Below are positions 43,804-56,968 of a stretch of 64,000 bases of DNA, one piece after another. A program made the translations under genes and the position numbers. Source of the stretch: Hippasteria phrygiana (lineage: Eukaryota; Echinodermata; Asteroidea; Valvatida; Goniasteridae); NCBI GenBank assembly GCA_037893225.1, contig JAZGUH010000255.1, forward strand, positions 1 through 64,000, read 5' to 3'. A model generated the notes under the pieces. It saw only the letters and a program-made list of their open reading frames with translations, was not told the origin of the DNA and made no database searches. Within the stretch, counting starts at the first letter, position 1. Each line of letters begins with the position of its first letter.

Positions 43804-46202
43804 TAACGCTGTGAAGCTGGCGATGGTCTGAAATTGTTGCGCTATATCTAAGCTACCCATACGTGTACAAATTACTGGATTTGGTCAATATCCCATTCAA
43901 TTATGAACAGGGAAAGGAGGGGCGTTCATCTGAAAATTTGGCAAACGTTAAGCAGTCACAATGCAGTAAACAGGAGAACGCACACAGAGTTCATGGGAAA
44001 AAATTTGTTGCGAGGTTTAAATTTTCTCGAAGAGTTCTAACGCTGTGAAGCTGGCGATGGTCTCAAATTGTTGCGCTATATCTAAGCTACCCATACGTGT
44101 GAAAATTACTGGATTTGGTCAATATCCCATTCAATTATGAACAGGGAAAGGAGGGGCGTTCATCTGAAAATGTGGCAAACGTTAAGCAGTCACAATGCAG
44201 TAAACGGGAGAACGCACACAGAGTTCACGGGAAGAACTTTGTTGCGAGGTTTGAATTTTCTCGAAGAGTTCTCACGCTATGAAGCTGGCGATGGTCTGAA
44301 ATTGTTGCGCTAGATCTAAGCTACCCATACGTGTGAAAATTACTGTATTTGGTCAATATCCCATTCAATTATGAACAGGGAAAGGAGGGGCGTTCATCTG
44401 AAAATGTGGCAAACGTTAAGCAGTCACAATGCAGTAAACGGGAGAACGCACACAGAGTTCACGGGAAATAATTAGTTGCGAGGTTTGAATTTTCTCGAAG
44501 AGTTCTAACGCTGTGAAGCTGGCGATGGTCTCAAATTGTTGCGCTAGATCTAAGCTACTCATACGTGTGAAAATTGGCGGATTTGGTCAATATCCCATTC
44601 AATTATGAACAGGGAAAGGAGGGGCGTTCATCTGAAAATGTGGCAAACGTTAAGCAGTCACAATGAAGTAAACGGGAGAACGCACACAGAGTTTATGGGA
44701 AGAAATTTGTTGCGAGGTTTGAATTTTCTCGAAGAGTTCTCACGCTGTGAAGCTGGAGATGGTCTGAAATTGTTGCGCTAGATCTAAGCTACCCATACGT
44801 GTGAAAATTACTGTATTTGGTCAATATCCCATTCAATTATGAACAGGGAAAGGAGGGGCGTTCATCTGAAAATGTGGCAAACGTTAAGCAGTCACAATGC
44901 AGTAAACGGGAGAACGCACACAGAGTTCACGGGAAATAATTAGTTGCGAGGTTTGAATTTTCTCGAAGAGTTCTAACGCTGTGAAGCTGGCGATGGTCTC
45001 AAATTGTTGCGCTAGATCTAAGCTACTCATACGTGTGAAAATTGGTGGATTTGGTCAATATCCCATTCAATTATGAACAGGGAAAGGAGGGGCGTTCATC
45101 TGAAAATGTGGCAAACGTTAAGCAGTCACAATGCAGTAAACGGGAGAACGCACACAGAGTTCACGGGAAGAACTTTGATGCGAGGTTTGAATTTTCTCGA
45201 AGAGTTCTCACCCTATGAAGCTGGCGATGGTCTGAAATTGTTGCGCTATATCTAAGCTACCCATACGTGTGAAAATTACTGGATTTGGTCAATATCCCAT
45301 TCAATTATGAACAGGAAAAGGAGGGGCGTTCATCTGAAAATGTGGCAAACGTTAAGCAGGCACAATGCAGTAAACGGGAGAACGCACACAGAGTTCACGG
45401 GAAATAATTAGTTGCGAGGTTTGAATTTTCTCGAAGAGTTCTAACGCTGTGAAGCTGGCGATGGTCTCAAATTGTTGCGCTAGATCTAAGCTACCCATAC
45501 GTGTGAAAATTGCTGTATTTGGTCAATATCCCATTCAATTATGAACAGGGAAAGGAGGGGCGTTCATCTGAAAATTTGGCAAACGTTAAGCAGCCACAAT
45601 GCAGTAAACGGGAGAACGCACACAGAGTTCACGGGAAGAACTTTGTTGCGAGGTTTGAATTTTCTCGAAGAGTTCTAACGCTGTGAAGCTGGCGATTGTC
45701 TCAAATTGTTGCGCTAGATCTAAGCTACTCATAAGTGTGAAAATTGCTGGATTTGGTCAATATCCCATTAAATTATGAACAGGGAAAGGAGGGGCGTTCA
45801 TCTGAAAATTTGGCAAACGTTAAGCAGTCACAATGCAGTAAACGGGAGAACGCACACAGAGTTCATGGGAAAAAAATTGTTGCGAGGTTTGAATTTTCTC
45901 GAAGAGTTCTCACGCTATGAAGCTGGCGATGGTCTCAAATTGTTGCGCTAGATCTAAGCTACCCATACGTGTGAAAATTACTGGATTTGGTCAATATCCC
46001 ATTCAATTATGAACAGGGAAAGGAGGGGCGTTCATCTGAAAATGTGGCAAACGTCAAGCAGTCACAATGCAGTAAACGGAAGAACGCACACAGAGTTCAC
46101 AGGAAGAAATTTGTTGCGAGATTTGAATTTTCTCGAAGAGTTCTAACGCTGTGAAGCTGGCGATGGTCTGAAATTGTTGCGCTATATCTAAGCTACCCAT
46201 AC

Positions 46203-49200
46203 GTGTACAAATTACTGGATTTGGTCAATATCCCATTCAATTATGAACAGGGAAAGGAGGGGCGTTCATCTGAAAATGTGGCAAACGTTAAGCAGTCACA
46301 ATGCAGTAAACGGGAGAACGCAAACAGAGTTCACGGGAAGAACTTTGTTGCGAGGTTTGAATTTTCTCGAAGAGTTCTCACGCTATGAAGCTGGCGATGG
46401 TCTGAAATTGTTGCGCTAGATCTAAGCTACCCATACGTGTGAAAATTACTGGATTTGGTCAATATACCATTCAATTATGAACAGGGAAAGGAGTGGCGTT
46501 CATCTGAAAATGTGGCAAACGTTAAGCAGCCACAATGCAGTAAACCGGAGAACGCACACAGAGTTCACGGGAAAAATGTTTTTGCGAGGTTTGAATTTTC
46601 TCGAAGAGTTCTAACGCTGTGAAGCTGGCGATGGTCTCAAATTGTTGCGCTAGATCTAAGCTACCCATACGTGTACAAATTACTGGATTTGGTCAATATA
46701 CCATTCAATTATGAACAGGGAAAGGAGGGGCGTTCATCTGAAAATGTGGCAAACGTTAAGCAGTCACAATGCAGTAAACGGGAGAACGCACACAGAGTTC
46801 ACGGGAAGAACTTTGATGCGAGGTTTGAATTTTCTCGAAGAGTTCTCACCCTATGAAGCTGGCGATGGTCTGAAATTGTTGCGCTATATCTAAGCTACCC
46901 ATACGTGTGAAAATTACTGGATTTGGTCAATATCCCATTCAATTATGAACAGGGAAAGGAGGGGCGTTCATCTGAAAATGTGGCAAACGTTAAGCAGTCA
47001 CAATGCAGTAAACGGGAGAACGCACACAGAGTTACACGGGAAATAATTTGTTGCGAGGTTTGAATTTTCTCGAAGAGTTCTAACGCTGTGAAGCTGGCGA
47101 TGGTCTGAAATTGTTGCGCTAGATCTAAGCTACCCATACGTGTGAAAATTGCTGTATTTGGTCAATATCCCATTCAATTATGAACAGGGAAAGGAGGGGC
47201 GTTCATCTGAAAATTTGGCAAACGTTAAGCAGCCACAATGCAGTAAACGGGAGAACGCACACAGAGTTCACGGGAAGAACTTTGTTGCGAGGTTTGAATT
47301 TTCTCGAAGAGTTCTAACGCTGTGAAGCTGGCGATTGTCTGAAATTGTTGCGCTAGATCTAAGCTACTCATACGGGTGAAAATTGCTGGATTTGGTCAAT
47401 ATCCCATTAAATTATGAACAGGGAAAGGAGGGGCGTTCATCTGAAAATTTGGCAAACGTTAAGCAGTCACAATGCAGTAAACGGGAGAACGCACACAGAG
47501 TTCATGGGAAAAAAATTGTTGCGAGGTTTGAATTTTCTCGAAGAGTTCTCACGCTATGAAGCTGGCGATGGTCTCAAATTGTTGCGCTAGATCTAAGCTA
47601 CCCATACGTGTGACAATTACTGGATTTGGTCAATATCCCATTCAATTATGAACAGGGAAAGGAGGGGCGTTCATCTGAAAATGTGGCAAACGTCAAGCAG
47701 TCACAATGCAGTAAACGGGAGAACGCACACAGAGTTTATGGGAAGACATTTGTTGCGAGGTTTGAATTTTCTCGAAGAGTTCTCACGCTATGAAGCTGAC
47801 GATGGTCTCAAATTGTTCCGCTAGATATAAGCTACCCATACGTGTGAAAATTACTAGATTTGGTCAATATCCCATTCAATTATGAACAGGGAAAGGAGGG
47901 GCGTTCATCTGAAAATGTGGCAAACGTTAAGCAGTCACAATGCAGTAAACGGAAGAACGCACACAGAGTTCACAGGAAGAAATTTGTTGCGAGATTTGAA
48001 TTTTCTCGAAGAGTTCTAACGCTGTGAAGCTGGCGATGGTCTGAAATTGTTGCGCTATATCTAAGCTACCCATACGTGTACAAATTACTGGATTTGGTCA
48101 ATATCCCATTCAATTATGAACAGGGAAAGGAGGGGCGTTCATCTGAAAATGTGGCAAACGTTAAGCAGTCACAATGCAGTAAACGGGAGAACGCAAACAG
48201 AGTTCACGGGAAGAACTTTGTTGCGAGGTTTGAATTTTCTCGAAGAGTTCTCACGCTATGAAGCTGGCGATGGTCTGAAATTGTTGCGCTAGATCTAAGC
48301 TACCCATACGTGTACAAATTACTGGATTTGGTCAATATCCCATTCAATTATGAACAGGGAAAGGAGGGGCGTTCATCTGAAAATGTGGCAAACGTTAAGC
48401 AGTCACAATGCAGTAAACGGGAGAACGCACACAGAGTTCACGGGAAATAATTAGTTGCGAGGTTTGAATTTTCTCGAAGAGTTCTAACGCTGTGAAGCTG
48501 GCGATGGTCTGAAATTGTTGCGCTAGATCTAAGCTACCCATACGTGTGAAAATTACTGGATTTGGTCAATATCCCATTCAATTATGAACAGGGAAAGGAG
48601 GGGCGTTCATCTGGAAATGTGGCAAACGTTAAGCAGCCACAATGCAGTAAACCGGAGAACGCACACAGAGTTCACGGGAATTTTTTTTTTGCGAGGTTGG
48701 AATTTTCTCGAAGAGTTCTAACGCTGTGAAGCTGGCGATGGTCTCAAATTGTTGCGCTATATCTAAGCTACCCATACGTGTACAAATTACTGGATTTGGT
48801 CAATATACCATTCAATTATGAACAGGGAAAGGAGGGGCGTTCATCTGAAAATGTGGCAAACGTTAAGCAGTCACAATGCAGTAAACGGAAGAACGCACAC
48901 AGAGTTCACAGGAAGAAATTTGTTGCGAGATTTGAATTTTCTCGAAGAGTTCTAACGCTGTGAAGCTGGCGATGGTCTGGAATTGTTGCGCTATATCTAA
49001 GCTACCCATACGTGTACAAATTACTGGATTTGGTCAATATCCCATTCAATTATGAACAGGGAAAGGAGGGGCGTTCATCTGAAAATGTGGCAAACGTTAA
49101 GCAGTCACAATGCAGTAAACGGGAGAACGCACACAGAGTTCACGGGAAGAACTTTGTTGCGAGGTTTGAATTTTCTCGAAGAGTTCTCACGCTATGAAGC

Positions 49201-51585
49201 TGGCGATGGTCTGAAATTGTTGCGCTAGATCTAAGCTACCCATACGTGTGAAAATTACTGGATTTGGTCAATATCCCATTCAATTATGAACAGGGAAAGG
49301 AGTGGCGTTCATCTGAAAATGTGGCAAACGTTAAGCAGTCACAATGCAGTAAACGGGAGAACGCACACAGAGTTCACGGGAAATAATTAGTTGCGAGGTT
49401 TGAATTTTCTCGAAGAGTTCTAACGCTGTGAAGCTGGCGATGGTCTCAAATTGTTGCGCTATATCTAAGCTACCCATACGTGTACAAATTACTGGATTTG
49501 GTCAATATACCATTCAATTATGAACAGGGAAAGGAGGGGCGTTCATCTGAAAATTTGGCAAACGTTAAGCAGTCACAATGCAGTAAACGGAAGAACGCAC
49601 ACAGAGTTCACAGGAAGAAATTTGTTGCGAGATTTGAATTTTCTCGAAGAGTTCTAACGCTGTGAAGCTGGCGATGGTCTGAAATTGTTGCGCTATATCT
49701 AAGCTACCCATACGTGTACAAATTACTGGATTTGGTCAATATCCCATTCAATTATGAACAGGGAAAGGAGGGGCGTTCATCTGAAAATGTGGCAAACGTT
49801 AAGCAGTCACAATGCAGTAAACGGGAGAACGCACACAGAGTTCACGGGAAGAACTTTGTTGCGAGGTTTGAATTTTCTCGAAGAGTTCTCACGCTATGAA
49901 GCTGGCGATGGTCTGAAATTGTTGCGCTAGATCTAAGCTACCCATACGTGTGAAAATTACTGGATTTGGTCAATATCCCATTCAATTATGAACAGGGAAA
50001 GGAGTGGCGTTCATCTGAAAATGTGGCAAACGTTAAGCAGTCACAATGCAGTAAACGGGAGAACGCACACAGAGTTCACGGGAAATAATTAGTTGCGAGG
50101 TTTGAATTTTCTCGAAGAGTTCTAACGCTGTGAAGCTGGCGATGGTCTCAAATTGTTGCGCTAGATCTAAGCTACCCATAAGTGTGAAAATTACTGGATT
50201 TGGTCAATATCCCATTAAATTATGAACAGGGAAAGGAGGGGCGTTCATCTGAAAATGTGGCAAACGTTAAGCAGTCACAATGAAGTAAACGGGAGAACGC
50301 ACACAGAGTTTATGGGAAGAAATTTGTTGCGAGGTTTGAATTTTCTCGAAGAGTTCTCACGCTGTGAAGCTGACGATGGTCTCAAATTGTTCCGCTAGAT
50401 ATAAGCTACCCATACGTGTGAAAATTACTAGATTTGGTCAATATCCCATTCAATTATGAACAGGGAAAGGAGGGGCGTTCATCTGAAAATGTGGCAAACG
50501 TTAAGCAGTCACAATGAAGTAAACGGAAGAACGCACACAGAGTTCACAGGAAGAAATTTGTTGCGAGATTTGAATTTTCTCGAAGAGTTCTAACGCTGTG
50601 AAGCTGGCGATGGTCTGAAATTGTTGCGCTATATCTAAGCTACCCATACGTGTACAAATTACTGGATTTGGTCAATATCCCATTCAATTATGAACAGGGA
50701 AAGGAGGGGCGTTCATCTGAAAATGTGGCAAACGTTAAGCAGTCACAATGCAGTAAACGGGAGAACGCAAACAGAGTTCACGGGAAGAACTTTGTTGCGA
50801 GGTTTGAATTTTCTCGAAGAGTTCTCACGCTATGAAGCTGGCGATGGTCTGAAATTGTTGCGCTAGATCTAAGCTACCCATACGTGTGAAAATTACTGGA
50901 TTTGGTCAATATCCCATTCAATTATGAACAGGGAAAGGAGGGGCGTTCATCTGAAAATGTGGCAAACGTTAAGCAGTCACAATGCAGTAAACGGGAGAAC
51001 GCACACAGAGTTCACGGGAAATAATTAGTTGCGAGGTTTGAATTTTCTCGAAGAGTTCTAACGCTGTGAAGCTGGCGATGGTCTGAAATTGTTGCGCTAG
51101 ATCTAAGCTACCCATACGTGTGAAAATTGCTGTATTTGGTCAATATCAAATTCAATTATGAACAGGGAAAGGAGGGGCGTTCATCTGAAAATGTGGCAAA
51201 CGTTAAGCAGTCACAATGCAGTAAACGGAAGAACGCACACAGAGTTCACAGGAAGAAATTTGTTGCGAGATTTGAATTTTCTCGAAGAGTTCTAACGCTG
51301 TGAAGCTGGCGATGGTCTGAAATTGTTGCGCTATATCTAAGCTACCCATACGTGTACAAATTACTGGATTTGGTCAATATCCCATTCAATTATGAACAGG
51401 GAAAGGAGTGGCGTTCATCTGAAAATGTGGCAAACGTTAAGCAGTCACAATGCAGTAAACGGGAGAACGCACACAGAGTTCACGGGAAATAATTAGTTGC
51501 GAGGTTTGAATTTTCTCGAAGAGTTCTAACGCTGTGAAGCTGGCGATGGTCTCAAATTGTTGCGCTATATCTAAGCTACCCATAC
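46203..51585. repeat. Higher-order repeat, copy 1 (23 units, 5383 bp)
   Basis: The order of unit variants from 46203 recurs at 51586 with a constant offset of 5383 bp (23 x 234 + 1). The extra base comes from one unit carrying GAGTTACACGGG instead of GAGTTCACGGG (47033 and 52416). Rare variants recur at the same offset: AAAAATGTTTTTGCG (46573/51956), a T9-10 run (48677/54060), and ATCAAATTC (51148/56531). Confidence 0.9.
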
Positions 51586-54500
51586 GTGTACAAATTACTG
51601 GATTTGGTCAATATCCCATTCAATTATGAACAGGGAAAGGAGGGGCGTTCATCTGAAAATGTGGCAAACGTTAAGCAGTCACAATGCAGTAAACGGGAGA
51701 ACGCAAACAGAGTTCACGGGAAGAACTTTGTTGCGAGGTTTGAATTTTCTCGAAGAGTTCTCACGCTATGAAGCTGGCGATGGTCTGAAATTGTTGCGCT
51801 AGATCTAAGCTACCCATACGTGTGAAAATTACTGGATTTGGTCAATATACCATTCAATTATGAACAGGGAAAGGAGTGGCGTTCATCTGAAAATGTGGCA
51901 AACGTTAAGCAGCCACAATGCAGTAAACCGGAGAACGCACACAGAGTTCACGGGAAAAATGTTTTTGCGAGGTTTGAATTTTCTCGAAGAGTTCTAACGC
52001 TGTGAAGCTGGCGATGGTCTCAAATTGTTGCGCTAGATCTAAGCTACCCATACGTGTACAAATTACTGGATTTGGTCAATATACCATTCAATTATGAACA
52101 GGGAAAGGAGGGGCGTTCATCTGAAAATGTGGCAAACGTTAAGCAGTCACAATGCAGTAAACGGGAGAACGCACACAGAGTTCACGGGAAGAACTTTGAT
52201 GCGAGGTTTGAATTTTCTCGAAGAGTTCTCACCCTATGAAGCTGGCGATGGTCTGAAATTGTTGCGCTATATCTAAGCTACCCATACGTGTGAAAATTAC
52301 TGGATTTGGTCAATATCCCATTCAATTATGAACAGGGAAAGGAGGGGCGTTCATCTGAAAATGTGGCAAACGTTAAGCAGTCACAATGCAGTAAACGGGA
52401 GAACGCACACAGAGTTACACGGGAAATAATTTGTTGCGAGGTTTGAATTTTCTCGAAGAGTTCTAACGCTGTGAAGCTGGCGATGGTCTGAAATTGTTGC
52501 GCTAGATCTAAGCTACCCATACGTGTGAAAATTGCTGTATTTGGTCAATATCCCATTCAATTATGAACAGGGAAAGGAGGGGCGTTCATCTGAAAATTTG
52601 GCAAACGTTAAGCAGCCACAATGCAGTAAACGGGAGAACGCACACAGAGTTCACGGGAAGAACTTTGTTGCGAGGTTTGAATTTTCTCGAAGAGTTCTAA
52701 CGCTGTGAAGCTGGCGATTGTCTGAAATTGTTGCGCTAGATCTAAGCTACTCATACGGGTGAAAATTGCTGGATTTGGTCAATATCCCATTAAATTATGA
52801 ACAGGGAAAGGAGGGGCGTTCATCTGAAAATTTGGCAAACGTTAAGCAGTCACAATGCAGTAAACGGGAGAACGCACACAGAGTTCATGGGAAAAAAATT
52901 GTTGCGAGGTTTGAATTTTCTCGAAGAGTTCTCACGCTATGAAGCTGGCGATGGTCTCAAATTGTTGCGCTAGATCTAAGCTACCCATACGTGTGACAAT
53001 TACTGGATTTGGTCAATATCCCATTCAATTATGAACAGGGAAAGGAGGGGCGTTCATCTGAAAATGTGGCAAACGTCAAGCAGTCACAATGCAGTAAACG
53101 GGAGAACGCACACAGAGTTTATGGGAAGACATTTGTTGCGAGGTTTGAATTTTCTCGAAGAGTTCTCACGCTATGAAGCTGACGATGGTCTCAAATTGTT
53201 CCGCTAGATATAAGCTACCCATACGTGTGAAAATTACTAGATTTGGTCAATATCCCATTCAATTATGAACAGGGAAAGGAGGGGCGTTCATCTGAAAATG
53301 TGGCAAACGTTAAGCAGTCACAATGCAGTAAACGGAAGAACGCACACAGAGTTCACAGGAAGAAATTTGTTGCGAGATTTGAATTTTCTCGAAGAGTTCT
53401 AACGCTGTGAAGCTGGCGATGGTCTGAAATTGTTGCGCTATATCTAAGCTACCCATACGTGTACAAATTACTGGATTTGGTCAATATCCCATTCAATTAT
53501 GAACAGGGAAAGGAGGGGCGTTCATCTGAAAATGTGGCAAACGTTAAGCAGTCACAATGCAGTAAACGGGAGAACGCAAACAGAGTTCACGGGAAGAACT
53601 TTGTTGCGAGGTTTGAATTTTCTCGAAGAGTTCTCACGCTATGAAGCTGGCGATGGTCTGAAATTGTTGCGCTAGATCTAAGCTACCCATACGTGTACAA
53701 ATTACTGGATTTGGTCAATATCCCATTCAATTATGAACAGGGAAAGGAGGGGCGTTCATCTGAAAATGTGGCAAACGTTAAGCAGTCACAATGCAGTAAA
53801 CGGGAGAACGCACACAGAGTTCACGGGAAATAATTAGTTGCGAGGTTTGAATTTTCTCGAAGAGTTCTAACGCTGTGAAGCTGGCGATGGTCTGAAATTG
53901 TTGCGCTAGATCTAAGCTACCCATACGTGTGAAAATTACTGGATTTGGTCAATATCCCATTCAATTATGAACAGGGAAAGGAGGGGCGTTCATCTGGAAA
54001 TGTGGCAAACGTTAAGCAGCCACAATGCAGTAAACCGGAGAACGCACACAGAGTTCACGGGAATTTTTTTTTTGCGAGGTTGGAATTTTCTCGAAGAGTT
54101 CTAACGCTGTGAAGCTGGCGATGGTCTCAAATTGTTGCGCTATATCTAAGCTACCCATACGTGTACAAATTACTGGATTTGGTCAATATACCATTCAATT
54201 ATGAACAGGGAAAGGAGGGGCGTTCATCTGAAAATGTGGCAAACGTTAAGCAGTCACAATGCAGTAAACGGAAGAACGCACACAGAGTTCACAGGAAGAA
54301 ATTTGTTGCGAGATTTGAATTTTCTCGAAGAGTTCTAACGCTGTGAAGCTGGCGATGGTCTGGAATTGTTGCGCTATATCTAAGCTACCCATACGTGTAC
54401 AAATTACTGGATTTGGTCAATATCCCATTCAATTATGAACAGGGAAAGGAGGGGCGTTCATCTGAAAATGTGGCAAACGTTAAGCAGTCACAATGCAGTA

Positions 54501-56968
54501 AACGGGAGAACGCACACAGAGTTCACGGGAAGAACTTTGTTGCGAGGTTTGAATTTTCTCGAAGAGTTCTCACGCTATGAAGCTGGCGATGGTCTGAAAT
54601 TGTTGCGCTAGATCTAAGCTACCCATACGTGTGAAAATTACTGGATTTGGTCAATATCCCATTCAATTATGAACAGGGAAAGGAGTGGCGTTCATCTGAA
54701 AATGTGGCAAACGTTAAGCAGTCACAATGCAGTAAACGGGAGAACGCACACAGAGTTCACGGGAAATAATTAGTTGCGAGGTTTGAATTTTCTCGAAGAG
54801 TTCTAACGCTGTGAAGCTGGCGATGGTCTCAAATTGTTGCGCTATATCTAAGCTACCCATACGTGTACAAATTACTGGATTTGGTCAATATACCATTCAA
54901 TTATGAACAGGGAAAGGAGGGGCGTTCATCTGAAAATTTGGCAAACGTTAAGCAGTCACAATGCAGTAAACGGAAGAACGCACACAGAGTTCACAGGAAG
55001 AAATTTGTTGCGAGATTTGAATTTTCTCGAAGAGTTCTAACGCTGTGAAGCTGGCGATGGTCTGAAATTGTTGCGCTATATCTAAGCTACCCATACGTGT
55101 ACAAATTACTGGATTTGGTCAATATCCCATTCAATTATGAACAGGGAAAGGAGGGGCGTTCATCTGAAAATGTGGCAAACGTTAAGCAGTCACAATGCAG
55201 TAAACGGGAGAACGCACACAGAGTTCACGGGAAGAACTTTGTTGCGAGGTTTGAATTTTCTCGAAGAGTTCTCACGCTATGAAGCTGGCGATGGTCTGAA
55301 ATTGTTGCGCTAGATCTAAGCTACCCATACGTGTGAAAATTACTGGATTTGGTCAATATCCCATTCAATTATGAACAGGGAAAGGAGTGGCGTTCATCTG
55401 AAAATGTGGCAAACGTTAAGCAGTCACAATGCAGTAAACGGGAGAACGCACACAGAGTTCACGGGAAATAATTAGTTGCGAGGTTTGAATTTTCTCGAAG
55501 AGTTCTAACGCTGTGAAGCTGGCGATGGTCTCAAATTGTTGCGCTAGATCTAAGCTACCCATAAGTGTGAAAATTACTGGATTTGGTCAATATCCCATTA
55601 AATTATGAACAGGGAAAGGAGGGGCGTTCATCTGAAAATGTGGCAAACGTTAAGCAGTCACAATGAAGTAAACGGGAGAACGCACACAGAGTTTATGGGA
55701 AGAAATTTGTTGCGAGGTTTGAATTTTCTCGAAGAGTTCTCACGCTGTGAAGCTGACGATGGTCTCAAATTGTTCCGCTAGATATAAGCTACCCATACGT
55801 GTGAAAATTACTAGATTTGGTCAATATCCCATTCAATTATGAACAGGGAAAGGAGGGGCGTTCATCTGAAAATGTGGCAAACGTTAAGCAGTCACAATGA
55901 AGTAAACGGAAGAACGCACACAGAGTTCACAGGAAGAAATTTGTTGCGAGATTTGAATTTTCTCGAAGAGTTCTAACGCTGTGAAGCTGGCGATGGTCTG
56001 AAATTGTTGCGCTATATCTAAGCTACCCATACGTGTACAAATTACTGGATTTGGTCAATATCCCATTCAATTATGAACAGGGAAAGGAGGGGCGTTCATC
56101 TGAAAATGTGGCAAACGTTAAGCAGTCACAATGCAGTAAACGGGAGAACGCAAACAGAGTTCACGGGAAGAACTTTGTTGCGAGGTTTGAATTTTCTCGA
56201 AGAGTTCTCACGCTATGAAGCTGGCGATGGTCTGAAATTGTTGCGCTAGATCTAAGCTACCCATACGTGTGAAAATTACTGGATTTGGTCAATATCCCAT
56301 TCAATTATGAACAGGGAAAGGAGGGGCGTTCATCTGAAAATGTGGCAAACGTTAAGCAGTCACAATGCAGTAAACGGGAGAACGCACACAGAGTTCACGG
56401 GAAATAATTAGTTGCGAGGTTTGAATTTTCTCGAAGAGTTCTAACGCTGTGAAGCTGGCGATGGTCTGAAATTGTTGCGCTAGATCTAAGCTACCCATAC
56501 GTGTGAAAATTGCTGTATTTGGTCAATATCAAATTCAATTATGAACAGGGAAAGGAGGGGCGTTCATCTGAAAATGTGGCAAACGTTAAGCAGTCACAAT
56601 GCAGTAAACGGAAGAACGCACACAGAGTTCACAGGAAGAAATTTGTTGCGAGATTTGAATTTTCTCGAAGAGTTCTAACGCTGTGAAGCTGGCGATGGTC
56701 TGAAATTGTTGCGCTATATCTAAGCTACCCATACGTGTACAAATTACTGGATTTGGTCAATATCCCATTCAATTATGAACAGGGAAAGGAGTGGCGTTCA
56801 TCTGAAAATGTGGCAAACGTTAAGCAGTCACAATGCAGTAAACGGGAGAACGCACACAGAGTTCACGGGAAATAATTAGTTGCGAGGTTTGAATTTTCTC
56901 GAAGAGTTCTAACGCTGTGAAGCTGGCGATGGTCTCAAATTGTTGCGCTATATCTAAGCTACCCATAC
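51586..56968. repeat. Higher-order repeat, copy 2 (23 units, 5383 bp)
   Basis: Directly follows copy 1. Past 56968 the variant order no longer matches at this offset, but 59309-60430 matches 55097-56218 at an offset of 4212 bp (18 units). The AAAAATGTTTTT unit also appears again at about 62954, so the rest of the array holds rearranged pieces of the same pattern. Confidence 0.9.

Larger units (their letters stand above)
34852..43860 (-). mobile_element. Ty3/gypsy LTR retrotransposon, decayed, 5' LTR not in window
   Basis: Minus-strand order is gag, protease, reverse transcriptase, RNase H, integrase, then polypurine tract and 3' LTR. The integrase-after-RNase-H order is diagnostic for Ty3/gypsy (Metaviridae). 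No env-like frame follows integrase. The copy is broken by probable frameshifts in gag (C run at 42994-42997) and pol (G run at 41728-41732, T run at 41616-41623) and by an in-frame stop at 38939-38941. On its 5' side the element runs straight into the 234-bp satellite, so primer-binding site and 5' LTR are not visible. Confidence 0.9.
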
